NCBI GenBank assembly: GCA_033725935.1 | Contig: MU867081.1 | Span: forward strand, 372,001 to 436,000 | Reading direction: 5' to 3' | DNA from: Cladorrhinum sp. PSN259 | Taxonomy: Eukaryota; Ascomycota; Sordariomycetes; Sordariales; Podosporaceae | Length of the DNA stretch: 64,000 nt | In this document: positions 1 through 10,457 of the stretch, one piece after another | Numbering within the stretch: position 1 is the first letter of the stretch | How the letters are laid out: the number at the start of each line of letters is the position of its first letter | Position numbers and translations under genes: made by a program | Notes under the pieces: model-generated | Told to the model about the DNA's origin: nothing | What the model saw: only the letters and a program-made list of their open reading frames with translations | Database searches by the model: none

Positions 1-1
1 G

Positions 2-1567
2 TTTACGCCGTACTCACCCAGCAGTGTCACGATTGCCGTCACCAGATTAGCAACCACCGAGCAGGCCAGAGTCGTATCTGAAGGGTCTCTAGTCATGCCG
101 TCGCTGGCTGCATCCCAACTAGATATCTTTACTGACGCGAGGGCCCCAAAGCAACAGATTAGATCTCTGCCAGAGTTCGATGTGAGTTTGACATTTCTTT
201 GGTCTCGTCCCATGCCACTGCAAGTCATAACACGAACTAAGCCGCATCAATGCCTCAGCAAAGCATCATCACTACTGCCTGGCGTTGCGCATACTACGTT
301 GGTGTTCTCTTTAATTGGAGTGCTCACCTTGTCTACTTTGATCGCCACTTCAAACTAGGAATTTCCCTCGCCATGTCCAAGAATCTCATCCTGGAGCTCA
401 TGTACGCCGTTGCATGCAGGATTCAAGAACTGGCTACAATGCTGCTCCGCGTCATCAATGGCACGCTCTACACCCGGAGTGGTGTGTCCATGGATGGGTA
501 CAATCCAGCCACTGTCCTTTGCGCCTTGCGGATCATCTACTCGGCCGTCTCCAAGCTAAGAGGACTGAAGAAATCCTGGAACTGTGGGGATCTAGTTCAA
601 CTGGTCAATCATCCCAATCTCGGCGTCCCCTTCATCTGATGGGGCCGAGGGCTAACATGTATCACAGAAATCATTCTTGGACGGCCTCCATTCACGTGCC
701 CCCGCGGCCATCAATGCAATTCAGAGATACCGACATCAACACCTCGGTCTGCTCTGTCGTCCAAGTGATATCTCAACAAGCGAGCTCATTGACATAATTG
801 AGGACTCTACTGTTGCCCGCTCAATGGTAAGCTTCGCCATTGAGCGTTTCCTGCCCGACGGCCTTTGGCCTCTGCATGGCTTACAAACAGGGTAAGTGAG
901 AACATGGGTGCCGTCTCTATAGAATGTGTCATGGAGTCGACTAACAAAGGTGTGCAGAACGCAGTTTGAATCCTACACGGAGATCCTAGCCTGCCCTGTC
1001 CCTCTCATCAATAATGACGATCGTCTCTTGGGGAGGACCCCCGACCGTACCAATCTTGACGAACTCCAAAAGCGAGTTGCTACACTACAGGCGTTGATTT
1101 TTCCTGACCAACCTTCCAGGCGAATGAAAACCGACGAGGCTTCTTCATCCTCAAGCGCATCAACAAGCAGCCGCCTTGCATCACCTTTAACGGAACCAGC
1201 GCATGCTGGTTATCCAGACAGCACCATATCACCGTCCAGCACCATGAATCCAAGCTCTCCACTCCAAAGACGCCAGGCTAGCTCGCTACCTACAGCCACC
1301 ACCGTGAGAACCACCGGCCACGGGCCCGAGTTTATTAAAACGCAAGCAGAAACTCGGGTTGATACACAAACACGCCCAGCTACATCTTGGAACCGGCTGA
1401 AGAGAAAAGCAGAAGTGCTCTCGGAGCCTGTTACCGACTCGGTCGACATGACTGCCTCGGATACACCAGGGTCAACGAGTGAGCTACCCCAAAATGGTCG
1501 ACATCGGAAATGGTCAGCGCGCGGGGCATTGAGTCGAGTCTGGGATGCAGTTAGGCTTCGGGGATGA
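2..1567 (+). CDS. 3' part of an unrecognised four-exon gene (5' end beyond window)
   Basis: Four exons join in one open frame: 2-181, 259-603, 668-891 and 958-1567 (stop TGA). The introns (182-258, 604-667, 892-957) have GT/AG ends, and two have good branch sites (GCTAAC near 651, ACTAAC near 940). The reading frame is open to the left edge, so the true start may lie outside. The encoded ~450 residues have an alpha-helical middle and a Ser/Thr/Pro-rich, charged C-terminal third ending shortly after a basic stretch. I do not recognise a family. The consistent phases across three introns are the main reason to believe it. A (GT)n microsatellite starts 17 nt after the stop. It could equally be a decayed gene; exon 2's donor is weak (GTCAAT). 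Confidence 0.45.
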
Positions 1568-1581
1568 CGGTACTCCAGGTC

Positions 1582-1583
<2 letters not shown>

Positions 1584-1624
<41 letters not shown>
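1584..1624. repeat. (GT)n microsatellite, about 20 units
   Basis: Uninterrupted GT dinucleotides, directly downstream of the left-edge gene and about 340 bases upstream of the FAD-linked oxidase start. It also creates spurious Thr-His/Cys-Val reading frames on both strands. Confidence 0.95.
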
Positions 1625-1627
<3 letters not shown>

Positions 1628-1967
1628 ATGGAATTCTGATGCTGGTCGTTACTGTCCATACTGGTCATTTTTCTTTACAACTACAGATTGCAAATTTATA
1701 CTTTCTCGTTCCATTACAACCAAAAATATCATGGTCCTGGGAAAAATACCCTGCAACTTTGGAAAGATACGGCTCGTCCACACGGTAACCTGTGTCCGTG
1801 TTTTCGCCCCTAGACCACTCCCGGAATGGCACCATTGGACTCCAACTCCAAAGTGGCAATGAGTAAGCTTTACCCCGCTCACGACACGCCGATGGACAAT
1901 AAAGGAGAGAACCATAACATGGGCTCCGAGGGATCAACACCACACCATACACTCGGTTCTCGGTATT

Positions 1968-3818
1968 TTGAGGTTGGTCGCCATGATTGATCGACGGATG
2001 TCCCTTTTTTCTTTTCTTTTGACGGGAGCTTGCCTGCTGCTCCCGTTCCACGCCACCCTCGCACAGGGACATGATGTTTACCCGGGGCCCCTTGTTCCTC
2101 GCACGTGGGAGGGGAAATCGTACGGCTGCAAATGCTATTTCGGCGACGAGTGCTGGCCGACCCCGAAAAAGTGGAACGCGTTGAACGCGACGGTCGACGG
2201 GAATCTCGCGGTTCTCGTGCCGCCCGAATCGGCGTGCCATAACTTCTTCAACGGCACACTCGGCACCATCCCGACGTACGACGCGGCAAAGTGCGCCGCG
2301 GTAACAGCCAACTACCCACGCGAACAGTGGACCAACGACCAGGATGCCACACTTTTGTGGAAGTACTTCACCAACTCATCGTGCGTGCCGACCACGGATC
2401 CCTCTTCACCCTGTACGCCTGGTTACTACGGCACCTATGTGATCCGCGCGACCAACAAGGCGCACATCAAGGCCGGCGTCGACTTTGCCCGGAAGAACCA
2501 TCTACGCCTGATCGTGCGCAACACGGGCCACGACTTCCTCGGCCGCAGTACCGGCTGGGGGGCACTCGTTATCAACACTCACCGCTTCCAGGACGTCAAG
2601 TTCATCAAGACGTGGAAAGGCGGACCAGGGGGCTACACCGGCAGCGCGGTCACCGTCGGCGCCGGCGTGCAAGGCCGCGCTCTGCTCCGCCAGGCTGTCG
2701 CGCAAAACCCTCCGGTAACCGTCGTGACGGGCGAGTGCCCGACCGTCGGGATTGCTGGTGGTTTTGTCCAGGGAGGCGGCCACGGTCCACTAACAACCAT
2801 CTTCGGGCTCGCGGCCGACAACACATTGTCGTTTGATGTCATCACGGCCGACGGCAGGTTCGTCACGGCCGACGAGAAAACGAACCCCGACCTCTTCTGG
2901 GCGCTCAAGGGCGGCGGCCCCGGTTCCTACGGCGTGGTCGTGTCGGCGTCCTTCAAGACCTTTGCGGAGCGCCCCTCGGCGGGGGCGACGCTGTACATCA
3001 ACGCGACCCTGACGACCAACGCGACGCTGTTTTGGGAGGGCGTTCGCATCTTCCACAGCCGTGGGAACTACTTTGTTGATCACGGTCTGTACGTGTACTT
3101 CACCGTCGGCCCCGGCAGCTTGCGCGTGCGGCCCTTTGTGGCCTTCAACCAGACGTCGGCGCAGCTCGAAGCAGTGCTGGCGCCTCTCAAGGCCGACCTG
3201 ACGGCGGCTGGCGTCCCGTTTTACAGCGCCCCGGTGGGCCAGTACGCGAGCTTCTTCGACCTGTATCTGGATCTGTTCGAGGACGAGTCAGCGGGTGCGC
3301 CAACCCTCACGAGCGGGTGGATGTTTGGCCGGGCCGACGTCGACAACAACAATGACGGCATCGTCCAAGCCATGAAGACGGCCATCAGCCCGCGCGCCGA
3401 CCTCGTCGACAAGGGATACATGGTCGGCCACCTTTTCGGCGCCGGTCACAACCCCCAGCCGGCAGGTATCAGCGCCACGAATCCAAGGTTCCGCAACGCG
3501 ACTGACCTGCTCCTCTACCTCGTACCCCTTCCGACAGACGCGACGCTGGCGCAGAAAGCCGACATGCAAAATGTCCTTGCCCACACGGTAGACCGCGCCA
3601 TGATGGATGCGGCTCCGAACGGCTGTGCCTACGTCAACGAGGCCGATCCGTTCCAGGAAAACTGGCAGGACCACTTCTGGGGCCCGTCGGTGTACCCGAA
3701 GCTGCAGCGGATAAAGAAGGTCTGGGATCCCGAGGGCGTCTTTTATGCCGTCTCGACGCCGGGGACGGAGCAGTGGGAAGTCATTGAGTACGGGACCCGG
3801 CTTTGTAAGAAATTGTGA
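1968..3818 (+). CDS. secreted FAD-linked oxidase (berberine-bridge-enzyme/GOOX type)
   Basis: Single-exon gene for a 616-residue flavoprotein of the BBE/VAO family. Residues 11-33 form a signal peptide (hydrophobic SFLLTGACLLLPF, Ala-rich cleavage region), so the product is probably secreted; Met6 or Met11 (position 1998) are equally plausible starts. The FAD-binding domain has His188 in RNTGHDFLGRS and Cys257 in GECPTVGIAGG, the two positions used for bicovalent FAD attachment in glucooligosaccharide-oxidase-type members, followed by the GGGHG glycine patch. The C-terminal BBE signature is present (YVNEADPFQENWQDHFWG ... DPEGVFYA). Family members oxidise sugars or secondary-metabolite intermediates with O2 and release peroxide; the substrate here is unknown. 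Numerous Asn-X-Ser/Thr sequons fit secretion. It converges on the rhodopsin-domain gene, 124 bases away. Confidence 0.9.
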   Translation: MRLVAMIDRRMSLFSFLLTGACLLLPFHATLAQGHDVYPGPLVPRTWEGKSYGCKCYFGDECWPTPKKWNALNATVDGNLAVLVPPESACHNFFNGTLGTIPTYDAAKCAAVTANYPREQWTNDQDATLLWKYFTNSSCVPTTDPSSPCTPGYYGTYVIRATNKAHIKAGVDFARKNHLRLIVRNTGHDFLGRSTGWGALVINTHRFQDVKFIKTWKGGPGGYTGSAVTVGAGVQGRALLRQAVAQNPPVTVVTGECPTVGIAGGFVQGGGHGPLTTIFGLAADNTLSFDVITADGRFVTADEKTNPDLFWALKGGGPGSYGVVVSASFKTFAERPSAGATLYINATLTTNATLFWEGVRIFHSRGNYFVDHGLYVYFTVGPGSLRVRPFVAFNQTSAQLEAVLAPLKADLTAAGVPFYSAPVGQYASFFDLYLDLFEDESAGAPTLTSGWMFGRADVDNNNDGIVQAMKTAISPRADLVDKGYMVGHLFGAGHNPQPAGISATNPRFRNATDLLLYLVPLPTDATLAQKADMQNVLAHTVDRAMMDAAPNGCAYVNEADPFQENWQDHFWGPSVYPKLQRIKKVWDPEGVFYAVSTPGTEQWEVIEYGTRLCKKL

Positions 3819-3942
3819 TTAGATCAGAGGCACAGAAAATAAACCCGAATCTTGCATTTACTTTTATCCCTCATGTGCCGTTATGGCGTCGAGTCCCATT
3901 ATCATCATTGCTGCGGCCGTGTTGCCATTCAACCTGAGCTTC

Positions 3943-5129
3943 TTATCTATATCCAAAAGCTTGAGTGCGGCTTGGAGGGAGTAGAGCGACGGGGCTCATC
4001 TCATAACTGCCCGCTTGGCCAGACGAGACGGTAAGACTATTATTAGTATTGCTTTTGGCGGATGCCGTGAAAATTCCAGGCCGCCGGAGTATTGGCCACG
4101 GTCGTCTGGGAGTATTGTCACCGTTTCCGTTGCCTCGTTCAACGCTGTTAATGCTGTGCTCGTAGGTAAGACCCAGGCTCCGGCTCATCAGGGGTGCGAA
4201 TCGGTTGAAGAGGGGCTTCAAGGTGACGATGCACGCGCAAAATATGCCGAGGTTCACTTCTATTACGCCATACACGGCACTGCCGACCTTGTCGTACGTC
4301 CCGTCTTTGGATCCGGCGTGCTCGAGAACCGAAATTAGACGGACGACGGAGACAATGCAGGCCCTGTTGATAGTGTTAAAGTGGCGTGACGGAGGATTGC
4401 AGGAAGAACACCATGCTGGGATAAGAACGCACATTCCACCAAAGGATAGCACAACAAGAATCATCAGTTTCTGCGTCCAAGGAAGGCTGAGGTGTCGAAG
4501 GATAAACAGTGGAGCCAGGAGGACGAGAAAGTCCATGGCAATGGTCATGCCAAGTTGCATATTAACCACCATTGCTCGATCTAGACAAACTGCACCTGGC
4601 ACGTCGGCCGTCCACGAGGCATAGATGGGCCTGCACATGCCCAGATGAACGCCGGCAAAGGCGAACGACTGGGACATGAGAACCACAATAATCGCGTAGC
4701 ATATCCATTTCTCGAACGCCATGACGCTTATACGGAGATATTGAAGCAGGATTGAGAGCTTGAGCAACATGTGGGTAAAAATGTAGAAGACTGCACCCGG
4801 GATGGAGAACTTGGCCTGCTGAACAAGTTCCGTCGAACTGATCGTCTCAATGTGCCTACCGTACCCGTAGATGACCACTTGAATAGTTAGGAAAGTGAAG
4901 GCGAGAGATGAAGGATGCTTCCAGCTGTAAGCTTACCGATGCCCATGAAAACCGACATGGTGACCGAGCAGACCATGGCACCAACAATGCAATAGTCCTC
5001 AAGAAACCGCACTCGGACCAGAACCCTTCGTGTGTAGACTCGCAGTGCCACTGTGATGACAGCTATCGCGGGGGAGATGATGATGGCCGTGGCAGTTGAG
5101 CCCGCGCGGGATTCGTCGGCCCGGCTCAT
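3943..5129 (-). CDS. rhodopsin-domain (PTH11/SAT4-type) integral membrane protein
   Basis: Three exons (5129-4937, 4877-4433, 4363-3943) encode 352 residues. Introns 4878-4936 and 4364-4432 have GT/AG ends; the second is 69 nt, a multiple of three without a stop, and removing it restores the family-like SFGGMACIVSVVRL. The protein has about seven hydrophobic segments, beginning with an IIISPAIAVITVALRVYTR helix, and the usual features of the fungal rhodopsin fold: LLKLSILLQYLRI, CRPIYASW, and an EVNLGIFCACIVTLKPLF final helix followed by a polar cytoplasmic tail. Members are fungal-specific membrane proteins, some proposed as PTH11-like receptors; ligand and role are unknown. It is 161 bases shorter after splicing than the open frame suggests only through the two introns; no other oddity seen. 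Confidence 0.85.
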
Positions 5130-5553
5130 TGCGGTCGTATCGGTGGCAGTTCACTAGATGTTGAGCGGTCCGACAAGCAAAGGCCTCTGCAGTTTACGAT
5201 GGCAGAGTGTTGGACGCGTCGCGTCCTGAAAGGGGTATGAGTACCATAAATAACTTTACCCCAAGCGGTTCCGAGGTTGATGTGACTGGGCAGCAATAAA
5301 ACGACTGGCAGCGGAAGAAGCCGGCCGGTCAACCCCCTACAGTCATGTAGTTTTCTAGCGAATCATCACATGCATGGGGGAGTCGTGGTCGTCATAATGA
5401 TGAAAGCAAAAAGATTTGAATTTTCCCCGCTCATCGTGAATTCGCAGCGCAAGAAAGAGGGAAATCACAATACCTCAATCACCGCGCCACCCAGGTCGTT
5501 GCTGATTCGCTTCCCGCCCAATCAACAAGGCCGGCCTGGTCGTTGGGGGTGGG

Positions 5554-5613
5554 CCCCCCCCCCCCCCCCCCCGGCGGGGGGGGGGGGGGGGGGGGCCCCC
5601 CCCCCCCCCCCCC
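5554..5613. repeat. C19-GGC-G20-C18 homopolymer palindrome
   Basis: Nineteen C (5554-5572), GGC, twenty G (5576-5595), then eighteen C (5596-5613). The G block can pair with either C block, giving alternative hairpins, or form a G-quadruplex. Reading frames through it encode poly-Pro/poly-Gly and are not genes. It may be a sequencing or assembly artefact. Confidence 0.9.
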
Positions 5614-7077
5614 TTGTATCGTGTCCGGAGGATTTCTCTGGTTGTGGAATTTGGAGGGGCTGTCTCGAAAAAGAAATTTCGAAAGAGATGAGTGGTGAGG
5701 GATTCCTCCTCCGCCAAAGGGGGATATTACCACCGAATGATCTCCTCCCCCCCTGTTGGTGGCGCAGTCACGATGCACACAGTCCTGGGTCATTCGGAGA
5801 TCGGTGAGGGCTTCCCCGATGGCTGAGCGCCACAGCGCGCAACTATTACGCATCAGAACTAAAAAAAAAAAAAAAAATTTAAAAAATCGTCGCTGTTTTT
5901 CTCGGCATCTGTGTTTTGCTTATTGCGCTCCTATATCGTGCCGATTGACACGATCCGACATTTTAAATATCGATAGTGCGGTAAGAAGAGTCCAATGACC
6001 TGGATGGGTAGGTACCTACTGGGGACGCACTTGTGGGACTTGGTTGAATAGAGATTAGCTACGCCAGGAAGTTGGGCAGCAAAAGATTATTATAGAATAT
6101 GCTCCCATTTAAGTACTAGACTCTATGATAGATTTATTTAGTAAGCAGGTGGTTACGACCTGACATGAGAGTGGGGGTATGCAGCAAATGTCTTGGCCAT
6201 TTATTAAGCAGGGGTGAGAAGACTTAAGCTTCCAGTCTCCCGAGTCTCGCAAAGACCCATAGACTCGATAGACTCGATGGTCAAGTCTATTAAGTCTGGT
6301 ATAAGATACCTCAGGACTATATATAGATAGCTCCATTATACGTAGGGGAAGCGCTGGGCACTTCCTACCACGAGGAATCTGATTCTTTACGTAAATAATC
6401 AGGCTTGTTTCTCTATAACCTATTTCACGTAGCTCTTTATAAGAATAACCTGTCGTTGATAGTGACCCTACCTATTGTCTGAGGAGCGTCTTAAAACCTT
6501 CCAAGTTCTCATCAGTTTGAAATCTATCAGACTCTCACTCTGAATAGTACCACCTAGGGGTTTTCCTCTCCGATTTAGATGTAGATTCATTAAAGATCAT
6601 ACCCCCATTTCTATCATGAACTAGAGAAATTCTGTTTTGGTTTTCTTGGTCAACTAGTCAACAGGAGATCATCATAGCTTCGCTTTGCTTACTACCCACA
6701 CCCTGCCCACAAAAAAAAAGCCGGACTCACTAACTTCCCTACCCCAATTCGACCATGGATAACATTTTAAAAATCAACCAAATCAATTGATTTTTATTAT
6801 ATTCTCTTTTACAATTATTATTATAGCTCAATCTTCTTTTGTAAGCTTCTTTTTTTTCGATCTCGGGCATATAAAAAGGTGGAATGGAAGGTCCTTGCCT
6901 CATAATCTCTAAGCAAAACCTATTTTGCAGTCCGGCTTTTTTCGTGCGCAGGGTGCTACCTTAACTAGACGGAGTTCCCCCCTATAACTTCCCAAGATCA
7001 CCACTTTCAACCTTGGCACAACCGAAGACAACCACTTCAACCTTGGCATTTCTGTTCAAACAATTCTGGTTTAAGTT

Positions 7078-7213
7078 ATAACCGGAAGGAAAAAAAAAAC
7101 CCCCCGAACAATTATATGAACAATTATACACACACTAATCCACTTTATCTGCACATGGCTCGATTGATAAGACACGACTCGGTCGCAGGCGCCACGACGA
7201 CGCCCACAACCAC
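7078..7213 (+). repeat. dispersed repeat, left copy (inverted relative to 61664-61786)
   Basis: Begins ATAACCGGAAG, continues through an A-run, CCCCGAACAATTAT and then 72 bases from CACTTTATCTGCACATGGCT to GACGCCCACAACCA that match the reverse complement of the right copy with two mismatches. Short indels lie in the AT-rich left half. A 24-base piece of the same element is at 43715-43738. Boundaries are where similarity to the right copy stops. Confidence 0.85.
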
Positions 7214-7289
7214 TGTTCATACAATAATCAACAGTGAAATGATGATTGAATAATTAATAAGAAAATAACTTAATCTAAAGGCAATAAAC

Positions 7290-10200
7290 TCAATACCTCC
7301 ACTGCCGACACCAGTTAACCATCAAGTCGCTCGTGACAGGTCCCATCTCCCTCATCGTCCGACTCCTCCGCTTGGTCCTCTCCATCTCCATCTCAACATA
7401 CTTCTGCCCTTCCTTTGACTTTTCATCCCAAGTCCTGTACGTGTCAATCAGCTTGACGGCCGGATTGTCACTGATATCTTCGGTTCCGAGGGCGCTCCTC
7501 TCCAGCTCGGAAACCCACTCCCCCAGGGGCACAATTTTTTTGATCCTGTCTCCGTAGAAATGCTTGACGGCTTTAGCCAACTCAGGCCACTGAGCCTTCT
7601 TGGGGTTGATACCGTGAAAGTATCCTCTGACCATGTCGATCGGCACGTTCTCGGTGACGCCCGAAACCTCAAGCACCATATTGGCGATGCCTTCGATGGG
7701 AGTCCAATCGACCGTGGTCATCTGACCCAGAGTCTCGGGAAGCTGGCCGAGGTAGACGGATGAGGCAATGATGGACGGCAACCACTCCTGTCGGTTCCAG
7801 TACCCCTTTTCGGAAGCTGGACCACCAATCTGACCCACTCGGATGATCTCGGTCGGCACGCCGGCAACCTCGGAGGCCTTTTCCAGGATCAAAGAGCTGA
7901 TGAGTTTGGAACGGCCATAACCACCCGTGGCAATCTCGAACTCTTTCAAAGAAGTCTCGGGGACGGGCTCCTTCTTGTGCCACGCATCTACCGTGGCAAT
8001 GGATGAGATGAACACCACGGGCACCCGCTTGGCCGCCTTGCGGCTGAAGTCGGCCAAGTTGCGCACGCCACGGATGTGCGGCTCAAACGACTCAACAGGC
8101 ATGTTGAAGTTGACGGGCCACTGGTTGTGGATGACTCGGTCGACTTCGCCCAGCAACCGCTCGTACGTGTACTTTCCGACACCAAGGTCAAAGTCCGACA
8201 TGTCAGCGTGGATGAACTCGGCTTTGGAGAGGTCAGTGGTGAGACCACGCTCGCGCATGCTCTTCATCTGCCTCTCCTGGCCGTTCTCTGAGCGGTTGAG
8301 GCAAACAATCTTCTTGACGCGAGGGGAGCGGGAGCAAATGTCGAGCATGTAAGAACCCAGCGCTCCCGTCGTTCCTGTGATAAGAACGACTTGATTCTCG
8401 TCCGCGGGAGGAGGCTTACCGGTTCGACCCTTGGACATATCATGTGTGTATTTTTCCAAAAGGGCTTCCATTGCGTGTTCCTCATGAGGCGGCGACCCCG
8501 TCGTGGCATCCTCGCCGCCCTTGTGGGTAAGGGACCACAAATACTCCCCAAGGCGTTTGCAGGTAGGGTTACCGTAGATGACGCGGGTTGCCAAGGCAGA
8601 TGAGTCGACGGTGATTCCCGCTGCTTCAAGTCCGGCACGGAGGAGACGGGATGCGTTGATGACTTGCATCGAGTCAATGCCCACGGTGAAGAAGTCCGTG
8701 TCTGGTTCAAGCTTGGGTGCGCCAAGCTGCTTCTCAAACATGTCAGAGACGGACTGGATCAACGAGTCCTTGCTTCCCATGTCCAGAGGTGGTGCCTCTG
8801 CCGATACGACCTCGGTGGCGTGCTCGTAGATTTTCTCAATCTCGTTCGCGTACATCTTGACAGTGCCTGCACGCTGAATGGTGCCCTTTCCAGCGCGCAG
8901 GAAGGGTTTTTTGGGATCTGAGAGGGCAATGAATTGCTTGCCAATCTGGCCATGGGCCACCGTCTGCTTGTTGGCCTTGACGACCAACGGCCAAACACTC
9001 TCAATAAACTCCTTCTCATTGGCTGGGTGTTCGACGGGCTCAAGCAAAAGAGCGGGCTGGAACTTGCCAACGCCCACCACAAGTGCCCCCTTGATCTTTG
9101 GGTGGTCCATCATGATGCCCTCCATGCTGACAGGGTTCAGCTTCTCGCCGTTGGAGAAGACAATAATGTTGTCGCACCGGCCTTGGTAAGTCCAGTGATC
9201 CTTGAGCGTTGGATGCGGCTTGTACAAATCCTTGGTGCTGTACTCTTGCAGCTCCGGGAAGGTGTAAAAGAAGCCCAAGTAGCCGGGTTCCTTGCCTTTT
9301 CGGATGATGACTTGCTCAAACGCATCATCATCAGCAGTTTTGCGCCAGTCACAGCTGAAGAGGTCAGAGTTGATGACAAAGTACTGCCAAAGTTCGGGAT
9401 TGGGCTGCCAGTATAGCGGGAATGGTGTGAACTCGGTTGCTGAAATGAGGTTGAGCAGCTTGACGCCGTGCTTGACCAGTCGATCGCCCGCCTCGGGAGC
9501 AAGGGCACCTCCTCCAAAGGCAACACATTCCAATTCACTCAGGGCCTCCATCGCCTCCTTGCTCTGGCTGAGTTCTTCCAGGATGGCAGGCGGCAGAAGA
9601 ACCGCGTCAACATTTGCGTGATGCAACATCTCCATGGTAATGACGGAACTCAGCGGTCGGTCACCGATTCCCAGAGCCGACGGCACATCCCAGTAGTGCA
9701 TCATGATCAGAGAGAAATACATGGCTGCAGCGTGATAGAGCGGCATTGGATGCAATGTTCTTGTGATGCGTTCGCCAGCCACCTCGCACCAGATCCTTCT
9801 CCCCTGCCACGGCTCGAGGTTGTGGTACTTGTCACCAATGGCAAGCATGCCGTGACGGCAAACAATGGGCTTGGGGAACCCGGTGCTTCCGCTCGTGTGC
9901 AAGACCAGCAGTGGCTCCCACTCGGCCTCCTCAAACGTCTTGTTGTACGGGTACGGCTCGATGGTCTCGTTTGGGAACCACTTTTCGATGGGGAATGTGA
10001 TGATCGAGATCATGTCCGGGCGTTCCACCAGCCAGGGCTGCACCATTGCCTTGAAGGAGGAGTCAAACCAAATGATGTGGCAGTCTGCTTGCTCGAACAG
10101 GTTGAGCTGACCCTCCTGTGAGTTGCGTGGGGAGATGAGCATGGCCTTGTAGCCTGCTTTGACAGCACCCATGACGAAGATGATGTAGCGGACATCGTTG

Positions 10201-10457
10201 GGACCGATGAAGGCGACCGTGGGGAACGAGCCAGGTTCTGGCTTTCCTGTGGTCTCAACGAGTTTGTGGGCGACGCGATTGATGGCATTGGCAGCTTGCT
10301 TGTACGTGACTTTTCTCCAACCGTCCTTGGGCTCTGACGACTTGGGAATGGTAACCCACTCTCTGTCCGGGGAGATGATGGCGCGCTCGTCAATGATGTG
10401 GGGGATCAGGCGGCGCCCGTACTGGGGCTGCATGCTCGCGCTGGGGGGTGCTGACAT
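7290..10457 (-). CDS. NRPS-like A-T-R enzyme (carboxylic acid reductase type)
   Basis: Single-exon gene, 1055 residues, full length for the family. Residues 20-540 are an adenylation domain: LHTSGSTGFPKP (187-198) binds ATP, and the TYQGRCDN / FSNGEKLNP segments close it. The thiolation domain has Ser596 in VGIDSMQ as phosphopantetheine site. Residues 690-1000 are a thioester-reductase domain with the NADPH motif TGTTGALG (694-701) and the short-chain-dehydrogenase YGRSK (847-851). Such enzymes activate a carboxylic acid as an adenylate, load it on the carrier and release it as an aldehyde (or alcohol) with NADPH. There is no condensation domain, so it does not make peptides. Substrate unknown. 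It lies between a rhodopsin-domain gene and an MFS transporter gene; a partner in the pathway is not evident. Confidence 0.93.
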   Translation of the reverse strand: MSAPPSASMQPQYGRRLIPHIIDERAIISPDREWVTIPKSSEPKDGWRKVTYKQAANAINRVAHKLVETTGKPEPGSFPTVAFIGPNDVRYIIFVMGAVKAGYKAMLISPRNSQEGQLNLFEQADCHIIWFDSSFKAMVQPWLVERPDMISIITFPIEKWFPNETIEPYPYNKTFEEAEWEPLLVLHTSGSTGFPKPIVCRHGMLAIGDKYHNLEPWQGRRIWCEVAGERITRTLHPMPLYHAAAMYFSLIMMHYWDVPSALGIGDRPLSSVITMEMLHHANVDAVLLPPAILEELSQSKEAMEALSELECVAFGGGALAPEAGDRLVKHGVKLLNLISATEFTPFPLYWQPNPELWQYFVINSDLFSCDWRKTADDDAFEQVIIRKGKEPGYLGFFYTFPELQEYSTKDLYKPHPTLKDHWTYQGRCDNIIVFSNGEKLNPVSMEGIMMDHPKIKGALVVGVGKFQPALLLEPVEHPANEKEFIESVWPLVVKANKQTVAHGQIGKQFIALSDPKKPFLRAGKGTIQRAGTVKMYANEIEKIYEHATEVVSAEAPPLDMGSKDSLIQSVSDMFEKQLGAPKLEPDTDFFTVGIDSMQVINASRLLRAGLEAAGITVDSSALATRVIYGNPTCKRLGEYLWSLTHKGGEDATTGSPPHEEHAMEALLEKYTHDMSKGRTGKPPPADENQVVLITGTTGALGSYMLDICSRSPRVKKIVCLNRSENGQERQMKSMRERGLTTDLSKAEFIHADMSDFDLGVGKYTYERLLGEVDRVIHNQWPVNFNMPVESFEPHIRGVRNLADFSRKAAKRVPVVFISSIATVDAWHKKEPVPETSLKEFEIATGGYGRSKLISSLILEKASEVAGVPTEIIRVGQIGGPASEKGYWNRQEWLPSIIASSVYLGQLPETLGQMTTVDWTPIEGIANMVLEVSGVTENVPIDMVRGYFHGINPKKAQWPELAKAVKHFYGDRIKKIVPLGEWVSELERSALGTEDISDNPAVKLIDTYRTWDEKSKEGQKYVEMEMERTKRRSRTMREMGPVTSDLMVNWCRQWRY

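Larger units (their letters stand above)
5130..7289. other. gene-free region with homopolymer palindrome and AT-rich, repeat-bearing DNA
   Basis: No credible coding sequence. It holds a C/G homopolymer palindrome (5554-5613), an A-run at 5861-5876, AT-rich sequence without long frames from about 5850, and a repeat copy at 7078-7213 that recurs inverted at 61664-61786. The composition suggests degraded mobile-element DNA, but no transposase or reverse transcriptase remnant could be read. Confidence 0.6.

Noticed and set aside
1210..1668. Minus-strand 152-aa frame with Thr-His repeats
   Set aside because: It is the antisense of the left-edge gene and the (GT)n microsatellite; no domain content.
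1665..2240. Minus-strand 191-aa frame
   Set aside because: Antisense to the 5' end and promoter of the FAD-linked oxidase; no recognisable motif.
5370..5853. Frames on both strands rich in Pro or Gly
   Set aside because: Produced by the C/G homopolymer palindrome; flanking residues show no conserved pattern.
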